Below are positions 45,181-56,218 of a DNA stretch of 64,000 nt, in pieces. Under the pieces are notes generated by a model. It did not search any database and had not been told where the DNA came from. It saw nothing but the letters and a program-made list of their open reading frames with translations. Both the position numbers and the translations under genes were made by a program. Where the stretch lies: the NCBI RefSeq assembly GCF_017569925.1, contig NZ_CP050854.1, positions 1,178,001 through 1,242,000 on the forward strand, in the 5' to 3' direction. This stretch comes from Brenneria izadpanahii. GTDB lineage: Bacteria > Pseudomonadota > Gammaproteobacteria > Enterobacterales > Enterobacteriaceae. Numbering within the stretch: position 1 is the first letter of the stretch; each line of letters starts with the position of its first letter.

Positions 45181-45885
45181 CTATATCAATAACGGCAGCC
45201 GATCCGCAAGCTTGATGCCATCAGGTGTTAATGTTGCGCCGTAACATAAAATTTCAACCCCCTGGCGCTGCGCCGCGATTAGTAGTTCGGCATAGCGCGG
45301 GTCGATATGCCGTGCGGGGGAAACCTGCTTGATTCCCGAATGCAATACCGCGAAAAACAGCACTGCCCGCTCGCCGTTGGCTACAACCTGTTGCAGTTCA
45401 CGCAGATGCTTTTGTCCCCTAAGGGTAACCGCATCGGGGAAATAACCCTGCCCGTGTTGCAACAATGTAACGGATTTCACCTCAATATAGCAGTTAATCC
45501 GGCCCGGCGCCTGCAATAACAAGTCTATCCGACTGTTTTCCGAACCGTACTTCACTTCGGTTTTGCAAGATGTATAACCCGCTAACGATTCTATCCGATT
45601 GTCTACCAAGGCTTCGCGCAAAAGTGTGTTGGCGCGCAGAGTATTGACGCAAATCCAGTCGTTCCGCCGTGTTTCGGTCAACTCCCAGCTATGCGGGTAT
45701 TTACGTTTGGTGTTGTCGGATGTGGAGTACCAGACCGTATCGCCCGGCGTCGCGCAGCCCGTCATGGCGCCGGTGTTGGCGCAATGAATCGTCAGTTCTT
45801 TTCCTTCCGGCGTTACCACGTCGGCAAGAAAACGTTTGTAACGTTTAATTAACCGAGCCGGCCGTAAGCGGGGGGTATATTGCAT
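45181..45885 (-). CDS. sfsA: Sugar fermentation stimulation protein SfsA
   Basis: 234 residues matching E. coli Sfs[21 protein letters not shown] (N-terminal OB-like part), [20 protein letters not shown] and a nuclease-like core with [17 protein letters not shown] and GQKHLREL. SfsA binds DNA in E. coli; the E-x-K core suggests nuclease ancestry, but activity is not established. Between thpR and dksA as in E. coli. Confidence 0.94.
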   Translation of the reverse strand: MQYTPRLRPARLIKRYKRFLADVVTPEGKELTIHCANTGAMTGCATPGDTVWYSTSDNTKRKYPHSWELTETRRNDWICVNTLRANTLLREALVDNRIESLAGYTSCKTEVKYGSENSRIDLLLQAPGRINCYIEVKSVTLLQHGQGYFPDAVTLRGQKHLRELQQVVANGERAVLFFAVLHSGIKQVSPARHIDPRYAELLIAAQRQGVEILCYGATLTPDGIKLADRLPLLI

Positions 45886-45892
45886 GGGAATC

Positions 45893-46429
45893 CTATTTTT
45901 GTTTCGTCAGCGGCCAACTTGCTAGGGTCTGATAGCGGGTCTTGCCATTTTCAAACAGCGACTGGTACAGAGAGAAATGGCGCATAGGTATCGGCCAGTT
46001 GAAATCCGCGGGGGGCAGGGCGACGGGTCTGGTGGCGCCTCGCAGCAGGGTGATATGCGGGTGGAACGGTTGCGCGCTCTGATGGCAGCCGTTGCGGGCC
46101 GCTTGAGATCGCAATAAGTCGGCCAGTTGCAGTAACCCGCGGGGAGCCTGCCTGCACCCCATCCACACGACGCCGGGACGCGGCCATTGGCCAGCGTCAT
46201 TCAGATTTACCGTAAATTCAGGTTGGTTGATGCGCCCGGCCAACGAGCGCAGCGCCTGCTCTTTTTGTTCGCTGACTTCGCCCAGAAAAGCCAGCGTCAG
46301 ATGAAGATTGGCGGCCGCAACCGGCCGGCCGGCTTCCGGCGGAAAGCGGTCGGCGCGCCAGCGGACGATCTCCCGCTGGACTTTTTCCGGTAGCGATAAG
46401 GCAAAAAACAGGCGTCGAGTAGGGTGCAT
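45893..46429 (-). CDS. thpR: RNA 2',3'-cyclic phosphodiesterase (2H family, LigT)
   Basis: 178 residues with the two catalytic H-x-T-L motifs of the 2H phosphoesterases: [12 protein letters not shown] and [10 protein letters not shown]. Family enzymes open 2',3'-cyclic phosphates and can join tRNA halves with a 2',5' bond. It lies 7 nt upstream of sfsA on the same strand and is divergent from hrpB. Confidence 0.93.
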   Translation of the reverse strand: MHPTRRLFFALSLPEKVQREIVRWRADRFPPEAGRPVAAANLHLTLAFLGEVSEQKEQALRSLAGRINQPEFTVNLNDAGQWPRPGVVWMGCRQAPRGLLQLADLLRSQAARNGCHQSAQPFHPHITLLRGATRPVALPPADFNWPIPMRHFSLYQSLFENGKTRYQTLASWPLTKQK

Positions 46430-46504
46430 GTCGCTCTCTTAAGTTCTGGTTCCATCCGATGCTACAATGCCTGCCTTTGAAAGTTAACCTTTACGGAGAG
46501 TTCT

Positions 46505-48949
46505 GTGATTTTACCGCCCGTCAGCGCCGTCCTGAATGATGTGATAAGCGCGTTGCACATGTCGCCTCAGGTTTTATTGAATGCGCCGACCGGTGCGGGG
46601 AAATCAACCTGGCTGCCGTTACAACTGCTTCGCCAGGGGGAGCTGGACGGAAAGATCATCATGCTGGAGCCTCGCCGGCTGGCGGCGAAAAGCGTTGCCT
46701 GGCGTCTGGCGCAACAGTTAGGAGAAGAACCGGGACAGACGGTTGGCTATCGGATGCGCCTGGAAAGCCGCGTCAGCGCGGCAACTCGTCTGGAGGTCGT
46801 CACCGAAGGCATTTTGACGCGCATGCTGCAGCAGGACGCCGAACTGAAGGGCGTCGCGCTGGTCGTGCTGGATGAGTTTCATGAGCGCAGCCTGCAGGCC
46901 GATCTGGCTTTGGCGCTGTTGCTGGACGTTCAGCAGGGGCTGCGCGACGATTTAAAGCTCTTGATTATGTCCGCCACGCTGGATAATAGCCGCCTTGCGA
47001 CACGGCTTCCCGATGCGACGACGGTGGTATCGGAAGGGCGCAGTTATCCGGTTGAACGTCACTACTATCCGTTGAATAGCCAGGAGCGGCTGGAGGAAGG
47101 CGTCGCCCGTCAGGTAAAACGCTTATTAACCGAGCAGCCTGGGTCGCTGTTGCTGTTTTTGCCCGGCGTAGCCGAAATCAAGCGGGTGAATGCTTTGTTG
47201 GCGGATAATGCGGCGGATGATGTGGACCTGTGTCCTTTATATGGGGCGCTGACGCTGGCGGAGCAGCAGAAAGCCATTCTACCCTCGGAAAAAGGGCGGC
47301 GTAAGGTTGTGCTGGCGACCAATATTGCCGAAACCAGCCTGACGATAGAAGGGATCCGGCTAGTGGTGGACAGCGGTCTGGAACGGACTACGCGCTTTGA
47401 TGTCAAAAGCGGCTTAACCAGACTGGTCACTCAGCGTATCAGCCAGGCGTCGATGGTTCAGCGTGCCGGACGCGCCGGCAGGTTGAGCGCCGGCGTCTGC
47501 TGGCATTTATGTTCCCGTGAACAGGCGGAACGCGCCGCGGCGCAAAGCGATGCTGAAATACTTAATAGCGATCTCAGCGGTTTCTGGCTGGATCTGTTGC
47601 AGTGGGGCTGCACGGACGCCAATCAGTTAATCTGGCTCGATCCGCCGCCGCCGCCCGCTTTGCAGTCGGCCCGGCGGCTTTTGCGCCAATTAAGCATTAC
47701 TGACGAGCAGGGTAGGTTGACGGCCGAGGGGCGGAAGATCGCCGCATTGGGGTGCGATCCGCGGCTGGCGGCCATGCTGACCGCGGCGGCGGGACGGAAT
47801 AACGATGCGTTGGCCACGGCGGGGTGCCTGGCGGCGATATTGGAAGAGCCGCCCCGCAGCGGTTCGATAAATATGCTGGACTGGCTGCATCGTCCGCTTC
47901 CGCACTGGCTGCGGCGGTCACAGCAGCTTACTCGCCGTTTGTCGCCGGCATCTGGACGTATTGATGAAGGATGGGCCGTTTGGCTGCTTGCTCGCGGATT
48001 TGCCGATCGTATCGCCCGGCGGCGCGGTCAGGATGGGCGCTACCAGTTGGCGAACGGCGCCGGAGCGATGATGTCGCCGGACGATGCGTTGTCCGGCACT
48101 GATTGGTTGCTGGTTCCTAGTTTATTGCAGAACAGTCATAATGCGGATGCGCGGATTTTACTGGCGCTGCCGTTGGACATTGAGCGTCTGGAGCAGCAGT
48201 TGCCCGGCTTGATTAGCGAACATAACGTGGTGCACTGGGATGAAGAAAAAGGTACTCTGCGCGCCAGCAAGCGTCGCCAGATCGGATGCCTGACATTGCG
48301 TTCTCGTCCGTTAAGCAAACCCTCCGATGAGGAACTGCAGCAGGCGATGCTGGCTTGGCTGCGGGAGCAGGGGCTTTCCGCGCTGAATTGGGAGCCGGCG
48401 GCGCAACAACTGCGCGTCCGGCTGCGGTGCGCCCGCCAGTGGCTGCCGGAGGTAAACTGGCCGCCGGTGGATGATGAAACTTTGCTGGCGACGCTGGAAC
48501 AATGGCTACAGCCGTCGCTGTCTGGCGTGAGGGATTTGCGCGCGCTGCGTCAGATCGATCTGGTTGAGGCATTAATGCGTTTGCTGGATTGGCCTCTACG
48601 TCAGCGGTTGGATAGCGCTTTGCCCACTCATTACACGGCGCCGGGCGGCAGCCGTTTAGCGATTTCCTACTACGAGGATAAGCCGCCGGTGTTATCGGTG
48701 CGGATGCAGGAAATGTTTGGCGAACGTCAAAGCCCGATGTTGGCGGAAGGACGTGTCGCGCTGGTGCTGGAACTGTTATCGCCGGCTCAGCGGCCTTTGC
48801 AGATTACGCAAGACCTGGCTGCGTTCTGGCAAGGCGCTTACCGCGAGGTGCAAAAAGAGATGAAAGGGCGCTATCCCAAACATGTCTGGCCGGACGATCC
48901 GGCGAGTGCGCTCCCGACGCGGCGTACTAAGAAATATCAGAATCGTTAA
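46505..48949 (+). CDS. hrpB: ATP-dependent RNA helicase HrpB (DEAH box)
   Basis: 814 residues from a GTG at 46505 preceded by CGGAGAG. Helicase motifs: I APTGAGKSTWLPLQL, Ia LEPRRLAAKS, II DEFH (VVLDEFHERSLQADL), III LIMSATLDN, V ATNIAETSLTIEG and VI QRAGRAGRL. An HA2/HrpB-specific C-terminal domain ends KGRYPKHVWPDDP. Precise substrate unknown. Upstream of mrcB with a 102-bp gap, as in E. coli. Confidence 0.96.
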   Translation: MILPPVSAVLNDVISALHMSPQVLLNAPTGAGKSTWLPLQLLRQGELDGKIIMLEPRRLAAKSVAWRLAQQLGEEPGQTVGYRMRLESRVSAATRLEVVTEGILTRMLQQDAELKGVALVVLDEFHERSLQADLALALLLDVQQGLRDDLKLLIMSATLDNSRLATRLPDATTVVSEGRSYPVERHYYPLNSQERLEEGVARQVKRLLTEQPGSLLLFLPGVAEIKRVNALLADNAADDVDLCPLYGALTLAEQQKAILPSEKGRRKVVLATNIAETSLTIEGIRLVVDSGLERTTRFDVKSGLTRLVTQRISQASMVQRAGRAGRLSAGVCWHLCSREQAERAAAQSDAEILNSDLSGFWLDLLQWGCTDANQLIWLDPPPPPALQSARRLLRQLSITDEQGRLTAEGRKIAALGCDPRLAAMLTAAAGRNNDALATAGCLAAILEEPPRSGSINMLDWLHRPLPHWLRRSQQLTRRLSPASGRIDEGWAVWLLARGFADRIARRRGQDGRYQLANGAGAMMSPDDALSGTDWLLVPSLLQNSHNADARILLALPLDIERLEQQLPGLISEHNVVHWDEEKGTLRASKRRQIGCLTLRSRPLSKPSDEELQQAMLAWLREQGLSALNWEPAAQQLRVRLRCARQWLPEVNWPPVDDETLLATLEQWLQPSLSGVRDLRALRQIDLVEALMRLLDWPLRQRLDSALPTHYTAPGGSRLAISYYEDKPPVLSVRMQEMFGERQSPMLAEGRVALVLELLSPAQRPLQITQDLAAFWQGAYREVQKEMKGRYPKHVWPDDPASALPTRRTKKYQNR

Positions 48950-49051
48950 TTTCAGATGTTTCCTCTTCCTTGAAAAAGGCGCGGGAAACAGAGTAGGCGG
49001 CCTAAGCGTAAAGCAAAAGGGCCGTTACAACCTGACGGAGAAGTAACAAGC

Positions 49052-51574
49052 ATGTCTCGGGATGACCGCGAACCTATCGGACGTAAAGGAAAAACGTCGG
49101 GACGTAAACCTGCTCGCAGGCAGGATGTACGGCGCCGCAGGGATGACGACTATGATGACGATGATTATGAAGATTATCAGGATGATTTTGATGACGATGA
49201 CGATGATGATGGCTATGATGACGAGGACGCTATGACGGGCAAACCGCGCAAGAAACGGCGCTGGCTGGGACTCTTCATCAAACTGGCTCTGGTTTTCGCC
49301 GTGCTGCTGGCGATTTACGGCGTATATCTCGATAGTCAGATTCGCACCCGTATTGAAGGCAAGGTGTGGCAGTTGCCGGCGGCGGTGTACGGACGGATGG
49401 TGAACCTTGAACCTGGGATGTCTTATAACCAGAAAGAGATGATCAGCCTGCTGGAAGGGATGCAGTATCGTCAGGTTAGCCGCATTACCCGTCCTGGGGA
49501 ATTCAGCGTACGCGGCAACAGCATTGAAATGCTGCGCCGCCCCTTCGATTTTCCTGATGGCAAAGAGGGGCAGATTCATGCTCGTCTGACGTTCAGCAAC
49601 GATCGTCTGTCGCAGATCCAGAATCTGGATAACCAGCGTAACTTCGGATTCTTCCGCCTCGATCCAAAGCTAATCACTATGATGCAGTCGCCGAATGGCG
49701 AACAGCGCCTGTTTGTGCCGCGCTCCGGATTCCCCGATCTATTGGTGGATACATTGATCGCCACCGAAGATCGTCATTTTTATGAGCATGACGGCATCAG
49801 CTTGTACTCGATCGGGCGCGCGTTTTTAGCCAATATCACCGCCGGTAGGGCGATCCAGGGGGGGAGTACGCTGACGCAACAGTTGGTAAAAAACCTATTC
49901 CTCACCAATGAACGTTCCCTGTGGCGTAAAGCGAATGAAGCCTATATGGCGCTGATCATGGATTATCGCTATAGCAAGGATCGCATTCTGGAGCTGTATC
50001 TTAACGAAGTGTATCTCGGTCAGAGCGGCGGCGATCAGATCCGCGGGTTCCCGCTGGCCAGCCTCTACTATTTCGGCCGTCCGGTGAATGAGCTGAGTCT
50101 CGACCAGCAGGCGCTGCTGGTGGGCATGGTGAAAGGCGCGTCGCTGTATAATCCGTGGCGCAATCCTAAAATCACCCTGGAGCGGCGCAATCTGGTATTA
50201 CGCTTGCTGCAGAATCAGCAAGTTATCGACGCCGATCTGTATAACATGCTGAGCGCCCGACCGCTGGGCGTTCAGCCTAAGGGCGGCGTCATCAGTCCCC
50301 AGCCCGCGTTTATGCAGCTGGTTCGCCAGGAACTGCAGCAAAGGCTGGGTGATAAAGTCAGCGATCTTTCCGGCGTGAAGATTTTCACCACGCTTGATCC
50401 GGTGTCGCAGGATGCGGCGGAAAAAGCCGTAGAGGATGGCGTTCCGGCGTTAAGAGCCGCGCGCGGCGTCGGCGATCTGGAAGCGGCGATGGTGATCGTC
50501 GATCGTTTCAGCGGCGAGATCCGCGCCATGGTCGGGGGATCGCAGACGCAATACGCTGGTTTCAACCGCGCCTTGCAGGCGCGCCGTCCCGTGGGATCGT
50601 TGGCCAAGCCGCCCACCTATCTGACGGCGCTGAGTCAGCCGGACACCTACCGTCTGAATACCTGGTTGGCGGATGAGCCGCTATCGCTGCGGCAGCCCAA
50701 CGGTCAACTGTGGCAGCCGAAAAACTACGATCGCCAATTCCGCGGACGCGTCATGTTGGTCGATGCGTTGGCTAACTCGCTCAACGTGCCGACGGTGAAT
50801 CTGGGGCTGGCCGTCGGGTTGGAGCAGGTTACGGCAACGCTGAAAAGGTTGGGTATTCCCGACTCGGCGATCGAACCCGTGCCTTCTATGCTGTTGGGGG
50901 CGATCAGCCTGACGCCGATGGAAGTCGCTCAGGAGTACCAAACGATAGCCAGCGGCGGAAATCGCGCGCCGTTGTCGTCGTTACGTTCGGTGATTGCCGA
51001 AGACGGCACCGTGTTGTATCAGAGCTTCCCGCAGGCGGAACGCGCCGTTCCGGCCCAGGCGGCCTACCTGACGTTGTACGGCATGCAGCAGGTTGTGGAG
51101 CGGGGAACCTCCCGCTCACTGGCGGTCAAGTTCCCGAATTACCATCTGGCGGCGAAAACCGGCACCACCAACGATCTGCGCGACAGCTGGTTTGCCGGCG
51201 TGGATGGCAAAGAAGTGGCGATAAGCTGGGTTGGGCGTGATAACAACGGTCCGGCAAAGTTAACCGGAGCGAATGGCGCATTGACCATCTATCGCCGTTA
51301 TTTGGAAAATCAGACGCCGTTGCCGCTAATGTTGACGCCGCCGGAAGGCATCACGGCGATGGTCGTGGATGCCAGCGGTAACTTTATCTGCAACGGCAGC
51401 AGCGCCGGGCGAACCTTACCGATATGGACGGATAATCCGCAGGCATTATGTCAGGCCGCGCAGCCGCAGAGGGCTGAGCCGGCTCAGCCGCAGAGGGCTC
51501 AGCCGGCTCAGCCGGAGCAACAGCAAAACGGCGACGGCGTGGCGGACTGGATCCGGGAAATGTTCGGCCAGTAG
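49052..51574 (+). CDS. mrcB: Penicillin-binding protein 1B (bifunctional glycosyltransferase/transpeptidase)
   Basis: 840 residues. Cytoplasmic N-terminus with an unusually acidic stretch (about residues 29-60, mostly Asp with Tyr), one membrane helix (about 71-93), UB2H region, GT51 glycosyltransferase with [14 protein letters not shown] and [15 protein letters not shown], then the transpeptidase with [12 protein letters not shown] (S-x-x-K), SLN (NSLNVPTVN) and [15 protein letters not shown]. It polymerises and crosslinks peptidoglycan. The C-terminus carries two AQPQRA-type repeats before the end. Confidence 0.97.
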   Translation: MSRDDREPIGRKGKTSGRKPARRQDVRRRRDDDYDDDDYEDYQDDFDDDDDDDGYDDEDAMTGKPRKKRRWLGLFIKLALVFAVLLAIYGVYLDSQIRTRIEGKVWQLPAAVYGRMVNLEPGMSYNQKEMISLLEGMQYRQVSRITRPGEFSVRGNSIEMLRRPFDFPDGKEGQIHARLTFSNDRLSQIQNLDNQRNFGFFRLDPKLITMMQSPNGEQRLFVPRSGFPDLLVDTLIATEDRHFYEHDGISLYSIGRAFLANITAGRAIQGGSTLTQQLVKNLFLTNERSLWRKANEAYMALIMDYRYSKDRILELYLNEVYLGQSGGDQIRGFPLASLYYFGRPVNELSLDQQALLVGMVKGASLYNPWRNPKITLERRNLVLRLLQNQQVIDADLYNMLSARPLGVQPKGGVISPQPAFMQLVRQELQQRLGDKVSDLSGVKIFTTLDPVSQDAAEKAVEDGVPALRAARGVGDLEAAMVIVDRFSGEIRAMVGGSQTQYAGFNRALQARRPVGSLAKPPTYLTALSQPDTYRLNTWLADEPLSLRQPNGQLWQPKNYDRQFRGRVMLVDALANSLNVPTVNLGLAVGLEQVTATLKRLGIPDSAIEPVPSMLLGAISLTPMEVAQEYQTIASGGNRAPLSSLRSVIAEDGTVLYQSFPQAERAVPAQAAYLTLYGMQQVVERGTSRSLAVKFPNYHLAAKTGTTNDLRDSWFAGVDGKEVAISWVGRDNNGPAKLTGANGALTIYRRYLENQTPLPLMLTPPEGITAMVVDASGNFICNGSSAGRTLPIWTDNPQALCQAAQPQRAEPAQPQRAQPAQPEQQQNGDGVADWIREMFGQ
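51463..51517 (+). repeat. Tandem repeat in the mrcB 3' end
   Basis: The unit CAGCCGCAGAGGGCT(G/C)AGCCGGCT occurs twice in direct succession, plus a partial third. It encodes repeated Pro/Gln/Arg residues in the periplasmic tail of PBP1b and could vary in copy number. Confidence 0.8.
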
Positions 51575-51586
51575 CTTTTCCTCTAT

Positions 51587-51630
51587 CCCCCGCTGGACGG
51601 TCTGTTGCTCAAGAAGCCGGGCCAGCGGGG
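51587..51630 (+). terminator. Possible hairpin after mrcB
   Basis: CCCCGCTGG (51587-51595) pairs with CCAGCGGGG (51622-51630) across a 26-nt loop; no T-run follows. Confidence 0.3.
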
Positions 51631-51712
51631 AATGTACCCGCTAACCCCTTGATTTTCCTATGTTGCAGCCTTGTCTCCGCTGAATCGCAGTTTCACCGGC
51701 GGCGGGCGGCTT

Positions 51713-52293
51713 TTACTCCATCGCTCCCAGCAGCATCCAGAGGGCAGTGATCACTAGCGACAACGCCATAATCGTGTTGAACAAGCGCAATTTCCAGGGC
51801 TCTTGAAGATGCTTGCCGATTTGGTCGCCAAGCGCCGCCCATACCAGAATGCATGGCAGGGTTAACGCCATAAGGACGAACACAATCGTGAAGATGTCGC
51901 TGCTGGCGGTATAGAGTAACGCTATGTTGCTGGCCATCAGCCAGGCTTTGGGGTTGACCGTCTGGAACAGCGCGCCCTGAAACAGGGTCATCGGCTGACT
52001 TTTACCGCATAGCTCCGGCGCGGACGCGCGTGCGATTTTCCAGGAAAGCCATATTAAATAGCCGCATCCCAGCACGGTGAGCGGCAGTCTTACCGCGCTC
52101 ATCCAGCTCAGCAGCAACTCCAGCGCCACGCCCATCAGCGCCGTTTGCACCCCGCAGCCAAGCATAATGCCAAATAACATCGGCAGCGTGCGGCGTATGC
52201 CGAAGTTAACCCCGGAGGTCGCCAACAGCAGGTTGTTGGGACCGGGGTAATTGACATGACGGTAACGTAGCTGAAAAAAGAGGGGTCGAGCAT
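51713..52293 (-). pseudogene. LysE/RhtB-family amino-acid exporter, frameshifted in the TPGPNN motif
   Basis: The downstream frame encodes most of a LysE-type exporter (PGPNNLLLATSGVNFGIRRT, NPKAWLMASNIALLY, five hydrophobic segments). A good start, ATG at 52293 with AAAGGAAA upstream, encodes the expected MLDPSFFSYVTVMSITP but is in another frame. The frames meet in ACCCCGGTCCC near 52238-52248: one extra G would give TPGPNN. The continuous frame from 52327 lacks the first membrane helix. Either a real one-base deletion or a sequencing error. Confidence 0.75.
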
Positions 52294-52430
52294 GGTGTTT
52301 TCCTTTAACGCTGAATGAGAACGTCATGATAAGTGGAATAAAACGATGGTAACAGTTACAGATAATGCTTATTGTAATGAGTACAGTTAGAGTCGGTTTT
52401 TAATTGTACCCATTGATTGACGAGGTGATT

Positions 52431-53891
52431 GTGTCCAGTATCGACCCACAAGAAAGCACGCTTTATCAGCAGTTGGCTGAAACTTTTGCGACGGCGATCC
52501 ATCAGGGAACCTGGTCGCCGGGGAGCCGGTTACCCGCCATCCGGCGCGTGGCGGGATCGCATCATGTCAGTGTGAATACCGTGCTTAATGCCTGGCGCAT
52601 TCTTGAGGATCGCGGTCTGATCGAGGCTCGCCCGCAATCAGGCTATTTTGTGCGCGGACGTTTGCCGCCGTTGACGAAAACCCGGCAGCACCGGGCGCGG
52701 GTCATCTCGCCAAGCAGCGATAAATTGGATCTGATCGATTCGGTTTTTGCCGCGCAAAAGCATCCCGATTACCTCAACATTTCTCTCGCCTGTCCGCAAA
52801 GTAGCGATTTTTACCCCTCCGCGAAGATCGGCCGTATTACCGCTTCGCTATTGCGCCGTCAGCCGGAAATGATTGGCCGCTATGCTTTGCCGCCGGGCAG
52901 TGAACGGCTGCGGCGCGAGGTGGCGCGGCGGGCGATGGAGTCCGGCATGGCGCTGAGCAGCGGCGATATCACGGTAACCCATGGCTGCATGGAGGCGTTG
53001 CAGCTGGCATTGCGGGCCGTGACCCGGCCGGGCGATTGCGTAGGGCTGGAGACGCCGACCTATTTTTATCTGTTTCCTCTGCTGGCGAGTCTGGGACTGA
53101 AAACGGTGGAGATTCCGACCAGCCCGCAACGCGGGCTTTCATTGGATGCATTGGAACTGCTGCTTTCAGAACAACGGCTGCAGGCGATCGTCGCTATGCC
53201 CAATGTACAAAATCCACTGGGTTGCAGCATGACGCTGGAAGATAAAAAGCGGCTGGCGAAACTGGTTAACGATTATCAGGTTCCGTTGATAGAAGACGGT
53301 TTGTATGGCGAGCTACAGTTTAGCTGGCCGCTCTCTCCGGCGGTCAAAGCGTTCGATTGCGACGGCTGGGTGATTTATTGCTCCAGCTTTACGAAAACGC
53401 TGGCACCGGATTTTCGTATCGGCTGGATGGCCGCCGGGCGGTTCAGCGCGACGGTGGCGCGGCTAAAATCGGTGTCGTCAATGGCGGAGTCTGCTCTGCT
53501 ATCGGAGACGCTGGCGCAATTTTTGGAATCAGGCGGCTACGACCATCATCTGCGCTCGTTGCGCCGCCGCTATGCCGCCCAGTTGGATGAGGCCCGCGGA
53601 CTGATCGCACGCCATTTTCCGCAAGGCACCCGCGCCACGCAACCGCAGGGCGGCTTCGTCTTTTGGTTGGAGATGCCGGGCAATGTAGACGGCGTGGCGC
53701 TATTTCATCGTCTGTTGCAGGAGAAAATCAGCGTGACGCCCGGAGCGCTCTATACCCTGAGCGACCGCTGCCAACATGCGATTCGTCTCTCCTGCTGTTA
53801 TCCCTTTGATGAGCGCTACACCCACGCGCTTAAACGCGCAGGCGCGCTGACCTGCGAAATGAGCGGCATGGCGCCGGGCAGTGAAAGTTAG
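52431..53891 (+). CDS. MocR-type transcription regulator (GntR HTH fused to aminotransferase)
   Basis: 486 residues from a GTG at 52431 preceded by GAGG; a TTG at 52404 is less likely. GntR winged helix at about 5-75 (WSPGSRLPAIRRVAGSHHVSVNTV, LEDRGLIEARPQSGYFV), then a class I aminotransferase-like domain with the PLP lysine in SSFTKTLAPDFRIGW. Resembles E. coli YdcR. MocR proteins usually sense PLP or amino compounds and control adjacent genes; divergence from the LysE-type exporter suggests that it regulates it. Confidence 0.9.
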   Translation: MSSIDPQESTLYQQLAETFATAIHQGTWSPGSRLPAIRRVAGSHHVSVNTVLNAWRILEDRGLIEARPQSGYFVRGRLPPLTKTRQHRARVISPSSDKLDLIDSVFAAQKHPDYLNISLACPQSSDFYPSAKIGRITASLLRRQPEMIGRYALPPGSERLRREVARRAMESGMALSSGDITVTHGCMEALQLALRAVTRPGDCVGLETPTYFYLFPLLASLGLKTVEIPTSPQRGLSLDALELLLSEQRLQAIVAMPNVQNPLGCSMTLEDKKRLAKLVNDYQVPLIEDGLYGELQFSWPLSPAVKAFDCDGWVIYCSSFTKTLAPDFRIGWMAAGRFSATVARLKSVSSMAESALLSETLAQFLESGGYDHHLRSLRRRYAAQLDEARGLIARHFPQGTRATQPQGGFVFWLEMPGNVDGVALFHRLLQEKISVTPGALYTLSDRCQHAIRLSCCYPFDERYTHALKRAGALTCEMSGMAPGSES

Positions 53892-53900
53892 TCGGATGTT

Positions 53901-54524
53901 TTATGGGGTGCCGTTTCGCCCCCATAAAATATAGCCATTGCGTTTGCTTAAACGTTCATAGTAATCGCGAACCGCTGGGTAATCCGGATGATCCAACGGT
54001 GTTTCGTACCAGCGGTTGACCGATAGGCCAATGGGAATATCGGCAAGGGTGAAATCTTTCCCCGCCACATAGTGACCGGTTCTTTCCAACTGTTGGTTGA
54101 GGATACTCATGGTGTGCGACCAGTCTTTGCTGGATGCGGCCAGGAGATGCGGATCCTGATGGGCGGGCGATTGGCGTACCAGCGACATAAACGCGTAACG
54201 CCATGAGGTATTGAGCTCGGCAGACTGCCAGTCGATCCACTGATCAATGGGCGCACGGGCGCGGGGATGTTGCGGATAGAGCCATTCACCGCCGTGGGCG
54301 TTAGCGAGATAGCGCAGGATCGCGTTCGACTCCCAGAGGGTGAAATCCCCCTCTTGAATGACGGGCACCATGGCATTAGGATTTAATGCTAAAAATTCAG
54401 GCTCAAGGGGGGATTTATAGCCATCGCCCCACTCCTCGCGATGAAAGGGAAGCGCGAGCTCATCGCACAGCCAGAGTACTTTTCGCACATTGATCGACGA
54501 CGCGCGTCCTAAAATTTTCAACAT
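53901..54524 (-). CDS. Glutathione S-transferase family protein
   Basis: 207 residues. Thioredoxin-like N-domain with [47 protein letters not shown] (cis-Pro and glutathione-binding Glu-Ser), then the all-helical C-domain with the [15 protein letters not shown]-capping region. Substrate unknown. It is convergent with the MocR-type regulator, 9 bp between stops, and the next gene is hemL; the trio lies where E. coli has fhuACDB. Confidence 0.92.
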   Translation of the reverse strand: MLKILGRASSINVRKVLWLCDELALPFHREEWGDGYKSPLEPEFLALNPNAMVPVIQEGDFTLWESNAILRYLANAHGGEWLYPQHPRARAPIDQWIDWQSAELNTSWRYAFMSLVRQSPAHQDPHLLAASSKDWSHTMSILNQQLERTGHYVAGKDFTLADIPIGLSVNRWYETPLDHPDYPAVRDYYERLSKRNGYILWGRNGTP

Positions 54525-54676
54525 GTTTTTTTCGCTTACTCCAGAAAATAAATTTATTGGTAAATTATTCGGCGTGCGTTGTCATCCCGGAAAGAAAATA
54601 ATTTCAGATATTCCTGCGAAAAAGACGGCGCCAGAGAGATGGCGCCGTTGGAAAACAGAGTAAACCCCAGGCCGCT

Positions 54677-55957
54677 CTACAGCCGGGCAAAAGAATGATG
54701 CGCGGCTTCGATCGTGCGCTCAATATCCTGCTGGCTGTGGGCCAGAGACATAAAACCGGCTTCGAAGGCGGAAGGCGCCAGGTAAACGCCTTCTTCCAGC
54801 ATCATGTGGAAAAAGCGTTTGAAGCGATCTACGTCGCTCGTCATGACGTCCTGATAGCAGGTAACGCGCTCGGCATCGGTGAAAAACAGCCCAAACATTC
54901 CCCCGGCCTGATTGATCACCAGTGGAATATTGGCCGCTTTCGCCGCCGCCGACAGTCCGGCGGTAAGCTGTTCGGTCAGTTCGGTGAGCTTTTGGTGCAC
55001 GCCGGGTTTGGCCACTTCCGTCAGGCAGGCTAACCCGGCGGCCATCGCAATTGGGTTACCGGAGAGCGTTCCCGCCTGATAAACCGGACCGGTTGGCGCC
55101 AGAGCCTGCATCACCTCGCGCCGGCCGCCGAATGCGCCGACCGGCATACCGCCGCCGATGATTTTACCCAGGCAGGTCAAATCGGGCACTACGCCGTAGT
55201 GAGCCTGCGCGCCGGCCAACGCAACGCGAAATCCGGTCATCACTTCATCAATGATCAATAACGCGCCGAATTCGTCGCACAGCGCGCGCAGTCCCGGCAG
55301 GAACTCCGGCAGCGGCGGCACGCAGTTCATATTACCGGCGACGGGTTCGACAATAACGGTGGCGATCTCCTCCGGGTATTGCTCAAAAGCGGAACGCACC
55401 GAGGCCAGATCGTTGTAGGTGCAGGTCAGCGTGTGGCGGGCGAAATCCGCCGGCACGCCGGGTGAATTCGGCTGGCCCAGCGTCAGGGCGCCGGAACCGG
55501 CTTTCACCAGCAGACAGTCTGCATGTCCGTGATAGCAGCCTTCGAATTTGATGATTTTGTCGCGTCCGGTAAAACCGCGCGCCAGCCGGATCGCGCTCAT
55601 GGTCGCTTCCGTCCCGGAGTTAACCATGCGCACCATATCCATGGTAGGCACCAGCGAGGTAACCAGCCGCGCCATCTGGACTTCTATCTCCGTTGGCGCG
55701 CCAAAACTCAATCCACGCTCGGCGGCGGCGATGACCGCCTGGCGAATCGCCGGGTGATTATGTCCCAATACCATTGGGCCCCAGGAACCGACGTAATCAA
55801 TGTAGGATTTACCATCGGCATCGTAAAGATAGGCGCCGTCTGCCCGTTCGATAAACAGCGGAACGCCGCCCACGCCGTTGAAAGCGCGGACCGGGGAGTT
55901 CACGCCGCCGGGGATGACCTGCTGCGCCGCTGCATACAGACTTTCAGATTTATTCAT
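54677..55957 (-). CDS. hemL: Glutamate-1-semialdehyde 2,1-aminomutase
   Basis: 426 residues from the ATG at 55957 ([20 protein letters not shown]), E. coli length. Class III aminotransferase-like with [43 protein letters not shown] and the PLP lysine in [19 protein letters not shown]. It makes 5-aminolevulinate for heme. A frame starting at 56011 lacks family support. Upstream of erpA, divergent; E. coli clcA, normally between them, is absent. Confidence 0.97.
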   Translation of the reverse strand: MNKSESLYAAAQQVIPGGVNSPVRAFNGVGGVPLFIERADGAYLYDADGKSYIDYVGSWGPMVLGHNHPAIRQAVIAAAERGLSFGAPTEIEVQMARLVTSLVPTMDMVRMVNSGTEATMSAIRLARGFTGRDKIIKFEGCYHGHADCLLVKAGSGALTLGQPNSPGVPADFARHTLTCTYNDLASVRSAFEQYPEEIATVIVEPVAGNMNCVPPLPEFLPGLRALCDEFGALLIIDEVMTGFRVALAGAQAHYGVVPDLTCLGKIIGGGMPVGAFGGRREVMQALAPTGPVYQAGTLSGNPIAMAAGLACLTEVAKPGVHQKLTELTEQLTAGLSAAAKAANIPLVINQAGGMFGLFFTDAERVTCYQDVMTSDVDRFKRFFHMMLEEGVYLAPSAFEAGFMSLAHSQQDIERTIEAAHHSFARL

Positions 55958-56171
55958 TAAATGGTGTCCTGACTTTGCGTTTGTCGTGGAAAGTAACGCC
56001 ATTCTAATCAACTGACCACGGTTATGAAATCGTTGCGCGGAGATCGAATCCGATCAACCTGCGAGATGGCTGGCGGAACCGCCGTCGCCGCTGCATAATT
56101 GAGGAGTTATTCATCATCTGACGTCAAATATTGAACGTTTTAATCCGCTATTGGATAATGCGCGTATAATT

Positions 56172-56191
56172 GGGTGAGAAAAGTATCACCC
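56172..56191 (+). other. Hairpin in the erpA leader
   Basis: GGGTGA and TCACCC pair across an 8-nt loop directly after TATAAT (56165-56170), 28 bp before erpA. If TATAAT is the -10, the hairpin forms the 5' end of the transcript. Confidence 0.35.
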
Positions 56192-56218
56192 GATGAGAAT
56201 TGAGTTGGGAGTAAAAAT

